Shown piece after piece: positions 47,568 through 58,109 of a DNA stretch of 64,000 nt. Origin of the DNA: Streptococcus massiliensis DSM 18628 (lineage in GTDB: Bacteria > Bacillota > Bacilli > Lactobacillales > Streptococcaceae); contig NZ_KB904376.1 of the NCBI RefSeq assembly GCF_000380065.1, forward strand, positions 1 to 64,000, in the 5' to 3' direction. A program made the position numbers and the translations under genes. The notes under the pieces are model-generated. The model was not told where the DNA came from. It was given only the letters and a program-made list of their open reading frames with translations, and made no database searches. Each line of letters opens with the position of its first letter. The stretch's first letter is position 1.

Positions 47568-48399
47568 TGATATTCCATAGTCGCTTGGTGAAAAAGAGAA
47601 AAATCGCTGTTCCGACAATCACAATTAAATAGGGGGCTAGCCTTTGTAATTTGAAACCAAGTTTAATATGTTGGTTGCTAACAAAGGGAATCAAGGGATT
47701 AGTAGATACATTTTGCTTTTTTTCACTATCTGAAATAACTCTTTTTGCATTGACAAGGAGCCGTTTGTCATAGCTTGGTTCGTTCATACAGGTCATGAGC
47801 GTAACCATGTCTTCGTTTTCGATTGGTTTAAGTTTTTCGCCTTCGTATTCATCGATGACCTCGCCATCGGTCACTTCGTATTCTAGATTTTTTCCAAGAA
47901 TATCGAAATAAATTTTATCTCCTTTTTTGAGAGAGGGGAGAAGGTAGAAAGATATGCCATTATAATTAATTCTATGTCCTGCGATAATCGGTCGCTGTCC
48001 TTTTATACCCAAGGGAGCAGATGTTCCGACGAGAGTCGCTACGCCCTTTAGGAGCTTATCATAGTCAGCGTCAAGATAGAGGTCGAATTGTTGTCCCAAA
48101 GCAGGAATGGTCATGCGTCCGGCGACTTGATTGGTATCTAGCAGATCTGAGTAGGGCGTTTTTTGCTTGGTATCAATATCTTTTTTTGTTAGGAAAATAT
48201 CTTGGATAGCTCCGGTGACGGTGGTTTGTTCCACAGCTGTTCGTAGTTTTTGGAATGTTTCCTCGCTGGTCTGCTGATAGGTGCGCTGAGCATTGGATTG
48301 CCAAATGTCCTCTTTAATCATAGATAAAAAAGGAAAGAGGAAGAGTGCAATTCCAATTAACAGGAGGCTCAGCCCAAGTAATTGTTTTTTCTTTTTCAT
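47554..48399 (-). CDS. Sortase, third gene of the pilus sortase operon
   Basis: A 281-residue membrane sortase with an N-terminal anchor (about 5-27), catalytic histidine in IIAGHRINYNG (about 143), TLMTC with the catalytic cysteine near 202, arginine in KRLLVNAKR, and a C-terminal membrane helix. Unlike the two upstream sortases it lacks a clear DP-aromatic lid motif, so it may attach pili to the wall or process the minor pilin. Its start overlaps the upstream gene's stop by 4 bases. Confidence 0.88.
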   Translation of the reverse strand: MKKKKQLLGLSLLLIGIALFLFPFLSMIKEDIWQSNAQRTYQQTSEETFQKLRTAVEQTTVTGAIQDIFLTKKDIDTKQKTPYSDLLDTNQVAGRMTIPALGQQFDLYLDADYDKLLKGVATLVGTSAPLGIKGQRPIIAGHRINYNGISFYLLPSLKKGDKIYFDILGKNLEYEVTDGEVIDEYEGEKLKPIENEDMVTLMTCMNEPSYDKRLLVNAKRVISDSEKKQNVSTNPLIPFVSNQHIKLGFKLQRLAPYLIVIVGTAIFLFFTKRLWNIIKKH

Positions 48400-49250
48400 G
48401 AAAGTGATGTTTCTTTTCCTTTCTTTCTTAACATTTTAAAGAGTAGATAGCCTAAAAGTAGGAGGATGAGTCCGGCAGCAAGAAAGATAAACCATTTGTA
48501 TTGGGCAAAAAAGTCAATCTTTGTTTTTTTCTCCTTTTCAGCTTCGTGGAAAGGTATGCGTTTGCCTTGAACGAGTAGGCGATGAGAATTGATCATATAA
48601 GGTGTGCAAGTCAAAAGAGTGGCACGATCTTCGCCTTCTTTAACCAGTATTGGTTTGAAATCAGTGGGCTCAACAGTTAAAATCTTATCTACCTGATAAG
48701 CCAAGGTTTCCTTGATATTGGTGATGTAAAAGACATCTCCGACCTTTACCTTATCCAAGTCGGTGAAAAGTCTAGCTGTGGGAAGTCCTCTGTGGGCGGT
48801 GATGACCGTATGGGTGCTAACTCCACCGACGGGTAGGCTGGTTCCTTCTAAGTGGCCTGCTCCGTTTTGCAAGACGTTTTCAGATGACCCTGCCCGAATG
48901 GGAATTTTTTGATTGATAGAAGGGATAGTGACATAGCCAATTTTTTCTTGCAGTTGCAACATGCGAGCATACTCGGCTACGCCTTCCTCTTTTTTCCTGC
49001 TTGAGAAAGGATCTCCTATTTTTTCTGGGGACAAGGTGCTGTTATAGGCTTTAGCGAGTTCAATACGATTTTCAACATCTTGATCAACTAGTTTGCTCTT
49101 CTCGTTGTCAAATTGCTTTGTTTCTTGCATAGTCACATATTGATAATAAATCTGACTGACAAAGGGATAACAGATCATCAAGCACCCCAGAATGGTAAGT
49201 ATCTTATAGGTTAGTCGCAGCCATTTTTGGTTTTTCTTTTTTCTTGTCAT
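48396..49250 (-). CDS. Class C (pilus) sortase, second gene
   Basis: A 284-residue sortase with an N-terminal membrane anchor, a lid motif DPF (in KIGDPFSSR), histidine in VITAHRGLP, cysteine in LLTCTPYMINSHRLLVQG and a C-terminal membrane helix. The lid is typical of class C pilin polymerases. I take the ATG at 49250. A GTG at 49283 would overlap the upstream sortase further and has no better ribosome site. Confidence 0.9.
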   Translation of the reverse strand: MTRKKKNQKWLRLTYKILTILGCLMICYPFVSQIYYQYVTMQETKQFDNEKSKLVDQDVENRIELAKAYNSTLSPEKIGDPFSSRKKEEGVAEYARMLQLQEKIGYVTIPSINQKIPIRAGSSENVLQNGAGHLEGTSLPVGGVSTHTVITAHRGLPTARLFTDLDKVKVGDVFYITNIKETLAYQVDKILTVEPTDFKPILVKEGEDRATLLTCTPYMINSHRLLVQGKRIPFHEAEKEKKTKIDFFAQYKWFIFLAAGLILLLLGYLLFKMLRKKGKETSLS

Positions 49251-49261
49251 GATAGATCTTT

Positions 49262-50080
49262 CTATGCTTTTTTCGATTTCCACTTATTCCAAGCCAAAAT
49301 AATGAAAATGAGAAATAGAATTGCGAAAACGACTAGATAAAGCGGTGGAATAGAAATATGACTAATCGGACTTTTCACTTTTTCTTCACTTGGTTTGTAA
49401 GGGATACGGTGACCCCGCACAAGTAAACGGTGTGAATTAATCATATAAGGAGTACAGGTCAGCAGAGTCACATAGTCTTTGTCAGGTACAATATTTAGAG
49501 AGTCAAACTGGGTCGGCTCAATCACCGTTATGGAATCAACCTCGTAGGCAAGTGTTTCAGCGATATTTTGAATGAAAAACTTATCGCCCACCTTCATTTT
49601 ATCCAAGTCAGTGAAAAGGCGGTTGTTGGGCAAGCCCGTGTGGGCAGTTAGAACAGTGTGGGTGTTCTGCCCGCCAATCGGCAAACTGGTCCCTTCTAAG
49701 TGCCCCACTCCTTTTTGTAAAACTTCTTCACTTGAACCGGCATAGATTGGTAAGTCAACATCAATTTTGGGAATGGAAATTCTACCTATTTTTTCATGAA
49801 CAGTCAGCATTCGAGCATATTCCGCCTGTCCCTTAGCGTTTTCTTCTTTGGTATAGGGATCTGTTATTGCCAAATTTTGCAAAGAACGATTGTAGGCAGT
49901 AGCTAGCTTTATCCGTTCCGTCACATCTTCAGAAGTTAATTTTTGTGCAGACGAGTCAAAGTCCTTAACCTCTTGTTTGGTCTGGTAATTGTAATAAATT
50001 TGGCTAATAACAGGGTAGCTGATGATGAGGATACCGGCTATAATCGTTAAGTTTGTCAATAAATTAAAAAATTTTTTCAT
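49262..50080 (-). CDS. Class C (pilus) sortase, first gene
   Basis: This 272-residue polymerase has an N-terminal anchor (about 8-30), lid motif D74-P75-Y76, histidine in VLTAHTGLP, cysteine in LLTCTPYMINSHRLLVRG and a C-terminal membrane helix. It is the promoter-proximal gene of the sortase operon and closely related to the second gene, a likely duplication. AAAGGG precedes the ATG. Confidence 0.92.
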   Translation of the reverse strand: MKKFFNLLTNLTIIAGILIISYPVISQIYYNYQTKQEVKDFDSSAQKLTSEDVTERIKLATAYNRSLQNLAITDPYTKEENAKGQAEYARMLTVHEKIGRISIPKIDVDLPIYAGSSEEVLQKGVGHLEGTSLPIGGQNTHTVLTAHTGLPNNRLFTDLDKMKVGDKFFIQNIAETLAYEVDSITVIEPTQFDSLNIVPDKDYVTLLTCTPYMINSHRLLVRGHRIPYKPSEEKVKSPISHISIPPLYLVVFAILFLIFIILAWNKWKSKKA

Positions 50081-50147
50081 TATGTCCCTTTGATGTTAGT
50101 AATATTTCTGTTATTAATAAAATGGTTATATTTTTATCTATCTAACC

Positions 50148-50158
50148 ATTATATCATA
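50148..50158 (-). promoter_or_regulatory. Promoter of the sortase operon (extended -10)
   Basis: On the minus strand the bases read TATGA-TATAAT, a perfect extended -10. The sortases therefore do not depend on the leader that controls the pilin genes. Confidence 0.75.
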
Positions 50159-50267
50159 ATTGGCAGCTATATTTGCTGATTCGTTCCTAAAAAAATCCTA
50201 GCCCCAATTTCTGCCTCCTTTTTCAAAAAATGCTATACTGGTCATAAGGAAATAAGTGAGGTATTTT

Positions 50268-50705
50268 ATGTACGAATTTCAAAATCCTAGTGATTACATG
50301 ATTCAGACCTATTTGGAGACGAGTAAAGTGATTGCAGTTGTCGGACTTTCTGACCGTGAGGAAACGACTAGCAATCGTATTTCAAAGATTATGCAGGAGC
50401 TGGGTTATCAGATCATTCCGGTTAATCCTAAGTTAGCGGGTCAAAAGATTTTGGGGGAGGCGGCTTATGCGCGTTTGCAGGATATTCCTATTTCCGTGGA
50501 TATTGTCAATGTCTTTCGGCGAAGCGAATTTTTGCCGGATGTGGCGCGTGATTTTATTGAGACGGATGCCAAGATTTTTTGGGCGCAGCTGGGACTTCAA
50601 AGTCAAGAGGCAGAAGAACTCTTACGGACGGCAGGTCGTGATCATATTGTCATGAACCGTTGTATCAAGCGTGAGTACAATCGTCTGGTGAAGGAGATTG
50701 ACTAA
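50268..50705 (+). CDS. CoA-binding domain protein (YccU-like)
   Basis: A 145-residue protein with a Rossmann-type CoA-binding fold (VIAVVGLSDREETTSN… near 20, VNPKLAGQKILGEAAY near 55, IVNVFRRSE near 78). The family is widespread and its role is not established. I start at the ATG at 50268 with AGTGAGG upstream. It overlaps the next gene by 1 base. A TATACT with a TG extension lies at 50231-50239. Confidence 0.85.
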   Translation: MYEFQNPSDYMIQTYLETSKVIAVVGLSDREETTSNRISKIMQELGYQIIPVNPKLAGQKILGEAAYARLQDIPISVDIVNVFRRSEFLPDVARDFIETDAKIFWAQLGLQSQEAEELLRTAGRDHIVMNRCIKREYNRLVKEID

Positions 50706-51196
50706 TGGCGCAACTAGTCATCATTCGGGGCAATTCAGGCTCTGGAAAAACCAGTCTAGCTAAAAAATTACAAAATCATTTTGGTCGTAGGACGCTTGTG
50801 ATTTCACAAGACCTTGTCCGGCGTGAGATGCTCAAGGAAAAGGTGGAACCAGATAATTTATCTATTTCTCTAACAGAAACGATTGCTCGTTACGGTCACG
50901 AGCATGATTTGCTGGAGATTGCTGAAGGTTTTTATGAAACGGATGTTTATGGTGACATGCTGGAGCGCTTGCGGCAGCTTTTTGACAACAAGGTTTTAAC
51001 TTACTACTACGACTTGTCTTTTGAGGAAACAGTTCGTCGACATGCGACACGTTCAAAAGTAGCTGAATTTAACCCTGCTGACATGAAGCGTTGGTGGCTT
51101 GATAAAGACGTTCTCGGTTGGAAAGAGGAAATCCTGTTTACAGATGATGTGACTTTGGAACAAGCTTTTGAGCAGATATGTCAGCGGATAGAATGA
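50705..51196 (+). CDS. P-loop kinase (AAA/zeta-toxin-like fold)
   Basis: A 163-residue protein with Walker A IIRGNSGSGKTSLAKK at residues 6-21, a QDLVRREML segment (about 38) and a lid region HATRSKVAEF (about 116). It resembles small-molecule kinases annotated as zeta-toxin-like, but no antitoxin partner is present and no stable toxin signature is visible. It is coupled to the CoA-binding gene by a TAATG overlap. Confidence 0.8.
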   Translation: MAQLVIIRGNSGSGKTSLAKKLQNHFGRRTLVISQDLVRREMLKEKVEPDNLSISLTETIARYGHEHDLLEIAEGFYETDVYGDMLERLRQLFDNKVLTYYYDLSFEETVRRHATRSKVAEFNPADMKRWWLDKDVLGWKEEILFTDDVTLEQAFEQICQRIE

Positions 51197-51200
51197 TAAA

Positions 51201-51377
51201 AGGGAGTGGGACAGAACTCATTCCTTAAAAGGAATAGTTCGTTGTCCCACCCCCGCGATGCCTATTAGGCTTGTATGGAGCTGGTAAAGGCGAGCATAGA
51301 AGCCAAGAGGCTACCGCGTCTTGTACATATTCCGAACAGATTTTCGAGGTTGAGGACTTTTGTCCCAGCCCCTTTGT
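51201..51377. repeat. Dispersed streptococcal repeat element, copy 2
   Basis: The element starts AGGGAGTGGGACAG and ends TTGTCCCAGCCCCTTT. The left part folds on itself (GTGGGACA with TGTCCCAC, 51205-51249, with inner CATTCC/GGAATAG pairing), which could terminate the kinase transcript. It shares internal blocks with 22421-22797. It fills the gap between two convergent genes. Confidence 0.75.
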
Positions 51378-51378
51378 T

Positions 51379-52362
51379 TTACTGCTCAATTGAACTACTG
51401 ATTACTGTATTATTGCTGTTAGACTCAAATGCAAGATCCGTTCCTTTTGTTGAACGTAATTCTTCATAAAAAACAGTTGCGGCAAGCGTTTGATAAGGGA
51501 TAACGTAAATTCCTACTAAACCTAAGGTCAGCCCTGTCAGGATATACCAGCCGATAAAACTGAAATCCAATTTGAACCGTTTCCACTTATATCCTTTCAT
51601 TAGTTGTTTACTTTCGCGAATAACTTCAAGCGACCCTGCATAACGTCCCTCGGCAATCTGATCGTAAAGCACCCACTCTGTTTGAGAATAAGCATAATAT
51701 TTAGGCAGGTAGATAGATAGTCCAATAATGGCGAACGGGATACTAACAATGATTGCAATGATTGCTACGGCAAGCAACCCGTTGTTGAAAAGGTAATCGC
51801 TGTTAAATGTATTAGAGAGTTGATCAAAAGATTGGCTGACTATGCTGCCCCAGTGTTCGATTCCGCCATTGATTGCTACAATAAACCACATTAATACATA
51901 GATGAATACTCCAAGGGAAAAAGCTGTGATAGACAGTGTCCACATTAAGCTCCACAGGAAAAGTAGGAGCGATTTGACAAGCACTGTTACAAAGACCTTC
52001 CCGATTAAATCACTTTGAAAGCCACGAAGAGAATCTTTAAAGCTGACAATTTCTGTTTGCTTGCGGACAAGCTCAATCGTTCGGAAAATAATAGATGCCA
52101 GTGCAATCGCCAGAACAAAACTGAGAACAATAGAAAAACTAGTGGTTCTAAAAAACAGAGCATACAGTTGTCCTGGATTCATCATACTTGCAGAATCCCC
52201 TGCGCCTTGTTTCTGACTGTGGATGACTAAAATGATTATGTTTGTCAGAGATACTGTGATTGGAATCAGAAAGAGGGCATAAATTCCGGGTGTCTCGCTC
52301 AATAGTTGTCGTGCCTTAGCACGGAAATAATTGCTTTTTGGAAATGGTATCAAAGGTTTCAT
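51379..52362 (-). CDS. DUF975 family integral membrane protein
   Basis: A 327-residue protein with about six membrane segments (for example GIYALFLIPITVSLTNIIIL near 26 and IGWYILTGLTLGLVGIYVIP near 268) and the conserved YAY…AEGRY region near 224. The N-terminus has a juxtamembrane basic stretch (SNYFRAKARQLL). The function of DUF975 proteins is unknown. GAGGAG precedes the ATG. Confidence 0.85.
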   Translation of the reverse strand: MKPLIPFPKSNYFRAKARQLLSETPGIYALFLIPITVSLTNIIILVIHSQKQGAGDSASMMNPGQLYALFFRTTSFSIVLSFVLAIALASIIFRTIELVRKQTEIVSFKDSLRGFQSDLIGKVFVTVLVKSLLLFLWSLMWTLSITAFSLGVFIYVLMWFIVAINGGIEHWGSIVSQSFDQLSNTFNSDYLFNNGLLAVAIIAIIVSIPFAIIGLSIYLPKYYAYSQTEWVLYDQIAEGRYAGSLEVIRESKQLMKGYKWKRFKLDFSFIGWYILTGLTLGLVGIYVIPYQTLAATVFYEELRSTKGTDLAFESNSNNTVISSSIEQ

Positions 52363-52392
52363 AAAATCTCCTCACTATAAAATCTTTTTTCT

Positions 52393-52403
52393 AGTATAGC
52401 ATA
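52393..52403 (-). promoter_or_regulatory. Promoter of the DUF975 gene (extended -10)
   Basis: On the minus strand the bases read TATGC-TATACT. It lies 5 bases from the divergent tgt -35 box, so the two promoters abut. Confidence 0.65.
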
Positions 52404-52408
52404 ATTTA

Positions 52409-52437
52409 CTGACAGCGGGTGTATTTTTTGGTAAAAT
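52409..52437 (+). promoter_or_regulatory. Promoter of tgt
   Basis: CTGACA at 52409-52414 and TAAAAT at 52432-52437 are 17 bases apart. The start would be near 52444. Confidence 0.7.
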
Positions 52438-52484
52438 AGGCTGTTAACATAAACTAGGACTGTCTTTCCTAGTCTCGGAGGTAA

Positions 52485-53630
<1,146 letters not shown>

Positions 53631-53657
53631 AATGTTGTTTGCTGGAAAGGAGCCAAG

Positions 53658-54299
53658 ATGTCAGGTATGGAGCGATTGTTAGACCAACTAAGCATTTATC
53701 TGTCAGACGAGCAGCCGCATACGATTGGTATTTACGGTCACGGTGCTTCTGGTAAATCGGTCTTTGCAACAAAACTTTTGTCGAGGCTTGGTGAAAGTCA
53801 AGTAAATATTTTGGAGACAGACCCTTATGTTATAGCAGAGGATTATCGAAAATTGCTTTGCTTGAGCGCTTTTCCTGAACAAAAGGTGACAGCCTGTTTG
53901 CCGTCGGTCCATGAACTCAATAGTCTCAAACGTGATATCCTTTCGTTGAAGTCGGGATTAGATATTATGACGATTGAAACGACTTGGCTGCCTGCGCAGC
54001 GTCTTTCGGCGACTAAGCCAATTTTAATCGTGGAAGGGATGTCCGTTGCATTCTTGCCTAAATCCCTCTTTGATTTGTCTATTTGCTTTTACACGGATGC
54101 TGAAACCGAGTTGAGCCGCCGATTAAAATGCGACAGCACGGTTCGCGGGCGTGAAATAAAATGGATTAAGAAAGCGCATGAGGCGCGGCGAAGACAGTAC
54201 GAAGAGTATTATCAATCTTATCAAAATGAAGCCGACATTATTGTCAATCAATCGGGCAATGATTTTAAAATCGAAAAATGTACGGATATACTGAAATAA
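53658..54299 (+). CDS. Uridine kinase-like P-loop protein
   Basis: A 213-residue nucleoside-kinase-fold protein with Walker A GIYGHGASGKSVFATK (about 23-38), a LETDPYVI segment near 54, Walker B-like ILIVEGMS near 123 and an arginine-rich lid (HEARRRQYEEYY near 173). It is divergent enough that a substrate cannot be named. It follows tgt by 27 bases with AAGGAG upstream, so it is probably co-transcribed. Confidence 0.75.
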   Translation: MSGMERLLDQLSIYLSDEQPHTIGIYGHGASGKSVFATKLLSRLGESQVNILETDPYVIAEDYRKLLCLSAFPEQKVTACLPSVHELNSLKRDILSLKSGLDIMTIETTWLPAQRLSATKPILIVEGMSVAFLPKSLFDLSICFYTDAETELSRRLKCDSTVRGREIKWIKKAHEARRRQYEEYYQSYQNEADIIVNQSGNDFKIEKCTDILK

Positions 54300-54406
54300 A
54301 TAGCCCCATTGTCCCTCGTTGACAATGGTTTTTACTTTTCACAGTGTTATCTGCCTTGCTGAAAAAGTGATTTTTCAAAAAACTTGAAAAAATCTTCTCA
54401 GATCCC

Positions 54407-54435
54407 TTGCAATGTTGCCGCGCGTGTGGTATCAT
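54407..54435 (+). promoter_or_regulatory. Promoter of the S10-spc ribosomal protein operon
   Basis: TTGCAA at 54407-54412 and TATCAT at 54430-54435 are 17 bases apart, with TGTGG directly ahead of the -10. Transcription should begin near 54442. Confidence 0.8.
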
Positions 54436-54441
54436 ACTATG

Positions 54442-54570
54442 GTGCTGTGAAAAACAGTCTTTAGCTTTGATGCAAGAGGTTGCGACACGCTCGGTTGTAT
54501 TGCCACGCAAGGCTGTCGGTTTTCTTGTGGAGCTAGCCTATTATCTTAAATAGACGAAAAGGAGAAAAAG
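54442..54570 (+). other. S10 operon leader RNA
   Basis: About 130 untranslated bases lie between the promoter and rpsJ, with GC-containing segments able to pair (for example GCAAGAGGTTGCG near 54470-54483). In E. coli L4 controls this operon through its leader, but no equivalent is proven in streptococci. I see no recognised motif. Confidence 0.4.
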
Positions 54571-54879
54571 ATGGCAAACAAAAAAATCCGTATCCGTTTG
54601 AAAGCATACGAACACCGTACACTTGATACAGCGGCTGCAAAAATCGTAGAAACTGCTACTCGTACAGGTGCAGAAGTTGCGGGTCCAATCCCACTTCCAA
54701 CTGAACGTAGCCTCTACACAATCATTCGTGCGACTCACAAATATAAAGACTCTCGCGAACAATTTGAGATGCGTACTCACAAACGTCTGATTGACATCGT
54801 GAACCCAACTCAAAAAACAGTTGATGCTTTGATGAAACTTGACTTGCCAAGCGGCGTGAACGTTGAAATCAAACTTTAA
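54571..54879 (+). CDS. rpsJ: 30S ribosomal protein S10
   Basis: S10/NusE, 102 residues ([19 protein letters not shown]), is a 30S head protein and also the NusB partner in antitermination. It is the first gene of the operon, with AAGGAG upstream. The conserved hairpin motif and C-terminal [11 protein letters not shown] are intact. Confidence 0.97.
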   Translation: MANKKIRIRLKAYEHRTLDTAAAKIVETATRTGAEVAGPIPLPTERSLYTIIRATHKYKDSREQFEMRTHKRLIDIVNPTQKTVDALMKLDLPSGVNVEIKL

Positions 54880-54947
54880 TTTCTTGAGCATAAAAAACGC
54901 TCGTTAAAAACTTTTTGAATAAAAAATAGAAAAGGAAACATTTTCTC

Positions 54948-55574
54948 ATGACAAAAGGAATCTTAGGGAAAAAAGTGGGAATGACTCAAATCTTCACTGA
55001 AACTGGCGAACTAATTCCTGTAACTGTTGTTGAAGCGGCTCCAAACGTTGTTCTTCAAGTGAAAACAGTTGAAACAGACGGTTACAACGCAGTTCAAGTT
55101 GGTTTTGACGACCTTCGCGAAGTATTGAGCAACAAACCTGCACAAGGTCACGTAGCAAAAGCTAACACGGCTCCTAAGCGCTTCATTCGTGAATTCAAAA
55201 ACATTGAAGGCTTAGAAGTAGGAGCAGAAATCACTGTCGATACATTTGAAGCTGGAGATGTGGTTGATGTAACAGGAACATCTAAAGGTAAAGGTTTTCA
55301 AGGTGTTATCAAACGCCATGGTCAATCACGTGGTCCAATGGCTCACGGTTCTCGTTATCACCGTCGTCCTGGTTCAATGGGACCAGTTGCGCCTAACCGT
55401 GTTTTCAAAAACAAACACTTGGCTGGACGTATGGGTGGCAACCGTGTGACGATTCAAAACCTTGAAATTGCACAAGTTGTTCCAGAGAAAAACGTTATCC
55501 TCATCAAAGGAAACGTACCTGGTGCTAAGAAATCTCTTATCACTATCAAATCAGCAGTTAAAGCTGGTAAATAA
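54948..55574 (+). CDS. rplC: 50S ribosomal protein L3
   Basis: L3, 208 residues, starts [20 protein letters not shown]. The extended loop reaching the peptidyl-transferase region ([20 protein letters not shown]) is present. It is a primary 23S-binding assembly protein. Confidence 0.97.
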   Translation: MTKGILGKKVGMTQIFTETGELIPVTVVEAAPNVVLQVKTVETDGYNAVQVGFDDLREVLSNKPAQGHVAKANTAPKRFIREFKNIEGLEVGAEITVDTFEAGDVVDVTGTSKGKGFQGVIKRHGQSRGPMAHGSRYHRRPGSMGPVAPNRVFKNKHLAGRMGGNRVTIQNLEIAQVVPEKNVILIKGNVPGAKKSLITIKSAVKAGK

Positions 55575-55598
55575 TAAAGAAAGGGGAAAACAGTCACA

Positions 55599-56222
55599 AT
55601 GGCAAACGTAAAATTATTTGACCAAACTGGTAAAGAAGCTGGTGAAGTAACACTGAACGATGCTGTATTTGGTATTGAGCCAAATGAAGCGGTTGTATTT
55701 GACGTCATCGTCAGCCAACGTGCGAGCCTTCGTCAAGGAACACACGCTGTTAAAAACCGTTCAGCAGTATCAGGTGGTGGACGCAAACCATGGCGTCAAA
55801 AAGGAACTGGACGTGCTCGTCAAGGTTCTATCCGCTCTCCACAATGGCGCGGTGGTGGTGTCGTATTCGGCCCAACTCCTCGTTCATATGGCTACAAACT
55901 TCCACAAAAAGTTCGTAGATTGGCATTGAAATCAGTTTACTCTGAAAAAGTTGCTGACAACAAATTCGTAGCTGTAGAAAGCCTTTCATTTACAGCTCCA
56001 AAAACTGCTGAGTTCGCAAAAGTGCTTGCAGCACTTAGCATTGATTCAAAAGTACTTGTAATTCTTGAAGAAGGAAATGAATTTGCTGCACTTTCAGCTC
56101 GTAACCTTCCAAACGTGAAAGTTGCAACAGCAGCAACTGCAAGTGTTCTTGATATCGCACATAGCGACAAACTTCTTGTTACTAAAGAAGCTATCTCTAC
56201 AATCGAGGAGGTTCTTGCATAA
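55599..56222 (+). CDS. rplD: 50S ribosomal protein L4
   Basis: L4, 207 residues, with the exit-tunnel loop [20 protein letters not shown] near 60-80, where macrolide-resistance mutations arise in streptococci. The loop looks wild type ([12 protein letters not shown]). It overlaps rplW by 1 base. Confidence 0.97.
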   Translation: MANVKLFDQTGKEAGEVTLNDAVFGIEPNEAVVFDVIVSQRASLRQGTHAVKNRSAVSGGGRKPWRQKGTGRARQGSIRSPQWRGGGVVFGPTPRSYGYKLPQKVRRLALKSVYSEKVADNKFVAVESLSFTAPKTAEFAKVLAALSIDSKVLVILEEGNEFAALSARNLPNVKVATAATASVLDIAHSDKLLVTKEAISTIEEVLA

Positions 56223-56521
56223 TGAATTTGTATGACGTAATCAAAAAACCTATCATCACAGAAGGGTCAATGGCTCTTTTTGAAGAAGGGAAATACGTAT
56301 TTGAAGTGGACACTCGCGCTCACAAACTTTTGATTAAGCAAGCGGTTGAAGCTGCTTTTGAAGGGGTTAAGGTTGCTAATGTCAACACAATCAACGTAAA
56401 ACCAAAAGCAAAGCGCGTTGGTCGCTACACTGGTTTTACCAACAAAACGAAAAAAGCTATCATCACTCTAACATCTGATTCTAAAGCAATCGAGTTGTTC
56501 GGAGCTGCTGAAGCAGAATAA
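56222..56521 (+). CDS. rplW: 50S ribosomal protein L23
   Basis: L23, 99 residues, forms the docking site at the tunnel exit for trigger factor and [19 protein letters not shown] and [20 protein letters not shown] are typical. It starts on the last base of rplD. Confidence 0.96.
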   Translation: MNLYDVIKKPIITEGSMALFEEGKYVFEVDTRAHKLLIKQAVEAAFEGVKVANVNTINVKPKAKRVGRYTGFTNKTKKAIITLTSDSKAIELFGAAEAE

Positions 56522-56538
56522 TCTAAGGAGGAAATAAC

Positions 56539-57372
56539 GTGGGAATTAAAGTTTATAAACCAACTACAAATGGTCGACGTAATATGACTTCTTTGGATTT
56601 TGCTGAAATTACAACTAGCACTCCAGAAAAGAGCTTGCTCGTTTCTCTCAAGAGCAAAGCTGGTCGTAACAACAACGGTCGTATCACTGTTCGTCACCAA
56701 GGTGGCGGTCACAAACGTCACTACCGTTTGATTGACTTCAAGCGGAACAAAGACGCTGTTGAGGCAGTTGTTCAAACAATCGAGTATGATCCAAACCGTT
56801 CAGCAAACATCGCTCTTGTACACTACACGGACGGTGTCAAGGCATACATCATTGCTCCTAAAGGTCTTGAAGTAGGTCAACGCATCGTTTCAGGTCCAGA
56901 AGCAGATATCAAAGTCGGAAACGCTCTTCCACTTGCTAACATCCCAGTTGGTACCCTTATCCACAACATCGAGTTGAAACCAGGTCGCGGTGGAGAATTG
57001 GTTCGTGCTGCTGGTGCTTCTGCTCAAGTTTTGGGACAAGAAGGTAAATACACACTTGTTCGTTTGCAATCAGGCGAAGTTCGCATGATTCTTGGAACTT
57101 GTCGTGCGACAGTTGGTGTTGTCGGAAACGAGCAACACGGACTTGTAAACCTTGGTAAAGCAGGACGTAGCCGTTGGAAAGGTATCCGCCCAACTGTTCG
57201 TGGTTCTGTAATGAACCCGAATGATCACCCACACGGTGGTGGTGAAGGTAAAGCACCAGTTGGTCGTAAAGCACCGTCAACTCCATGGGGCAAACCTGCA
57301 CTTGGTCTTAAAACTCGTAACAAAAAAGCGAAATCTGACAAACTTATCGTTCGTCGTCGCAACGAGAAATAA
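56539..57372 (+). CDS. rplB: 50S ribosomal protein L2, GTG start
   Basis: L2, 277 residues, contributes to subunit joining and peptidyl transfer. [16 protein letters not shown]-type ([19 protein letters not shown]) and [19 protein letters not shown] motifs, the latter with the key histidine, are present. The start is GTG at 56539 behind AAGGAGG. Confidence 0.97.
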   Translation: MGIKVYKPTTNGRRNMTSLDFAEITTSTPEKSLLVSLKSKAGRNNNGRITVRHQGGGHKRHYRLIDFKRNKDAVEAVVQTIEYDPNRSANIALVHYTDGVKAYIIAPKGLEVGQRIVSGPEADIKVGNALPLANIPVGTLIHNIELKPGRGGELVRAAGASAQVLGQEGKYTLVRLQSGEVRMILGTCRATVGVVGNEQHGLVNLGKAGRSRWKGIRPTVRGSVMNPNDHPHGGGEGKAPVGRKAPSTPWGKPALGLKTRNKKAKSDKLIVRRRNEK

Positions 57373-57401
57373 TTTAAACAAACACATCCGCCAGCTCGGT
57401 A

Positions 57402-57419
57402 GCGCTGCGTAAGCAGCGC
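57402..57419 (+). other. GNRA-type hairpin between rplB and rpsS
   Basis: GCGCTGC / GCAGCGC form a perfect 7-bp stem closed by GTAA. It lies in an 87-base gap, with no T-run. Confidence 0.7.
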
Positions 57420-57459
57420 AAGCCGCTGTGGTACATATTTTAAAGGAGAAATATACAAA

Positions 57460-57738
57460 ATGGGACGTAGTCTTAAAAAAGGACCTTTCGTCGATGAGCA
57501 TTTGATGAAAAAAGTTGAAGCTCAAGCAAATGACGAAAAGAAAAAAGTAATCAAAACTTGGTCACGTCGTTCAACGATTTTCCCAAGTTTCATTGGATAT
57601 ACAATCGCAGTTTATGATGGACGTAAACACGTACCAGTTTACATCCAAGAAGACATGGTAGGTCACAAGCTTGGTGAATTTGCACCAACTCGTACTTACA
57701 AAGGTCACGCAGCTGACGATAAGAAAACACGTAGATAA
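57460..57738 (+). CDS. rpsS: 30S ribosomal protein S19
   Basis: S19, 92 residues ([17 protein letters not shown]), is in the 30S head near S13. [16 protein letters not shown] near the end is typical. AAGGAG precedes the ATG. Confidence 0.97.
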
Positions 57739-57752
57739 GAGAGGAGAAGAAC

Positions 57753-58097
57753 ATGGCAGAAATTACTTCAGCTAAAGCAATGGCTCGTACAGTGCGCGTT
57801 TCACCTCGTAAATCTCGTCTAGTTTTGGACAATATCCGTGGTAAAAACGTCGCTGACGCAATCGCAATTTTGAAATTCACGCCAAACAAAGCTGCTGGCA
57901 TTATCGAGAAAGTGTTAAACTCTGCAATCGCTAATGCTGAAAACAACTTTGGTTTGGAAAAAGCTAACTTGGTAGTATCTGAAGCTTATGCAAACGAAGG
58001 ACCAACAATGAAACGTTTCCGTCCACGTGCCAAAGGTTCAGCTTCACCAATCAACAAACGCACATCCCACATCACAGTGGTTGTCGCAGAAAAATAA
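57753..58097 (+). CDS. rplV: 50S ribosomal protein L22
   Basis: L22, 114 residues, has the tunnel hairpin [20 protein letters not shown] near 84-103, another macrolide-resistance site; no insertion is visible. GAGGAG precedes the ATG. Confidence 0.97.
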   Translation: MAEITSAKAMARTVRVSPRKSRLVLDNIRGKNVADAIAILKFTPNKAAGIIEKVLNSAIANAENNFGLEKANLVVSEAYANEGPTMKRFRPRAKGSASPINKRTSHITVVVAEK

Positions 58098-58109
58098 GGA
58101 GGTAAAATC

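Noticed and set aside
49251-49283. GTG start for the second sortase
   Set aside because: It adds 11 residues overlapping the previous gene, with no better ribosome site than the ATG at 49250.
50705-51196. Zeta-toxin/epsilon-antitoxin module
   Set aside because: The P-loop protein has no small antitoxin partner; the upstream gene is a CoA-binding protein.
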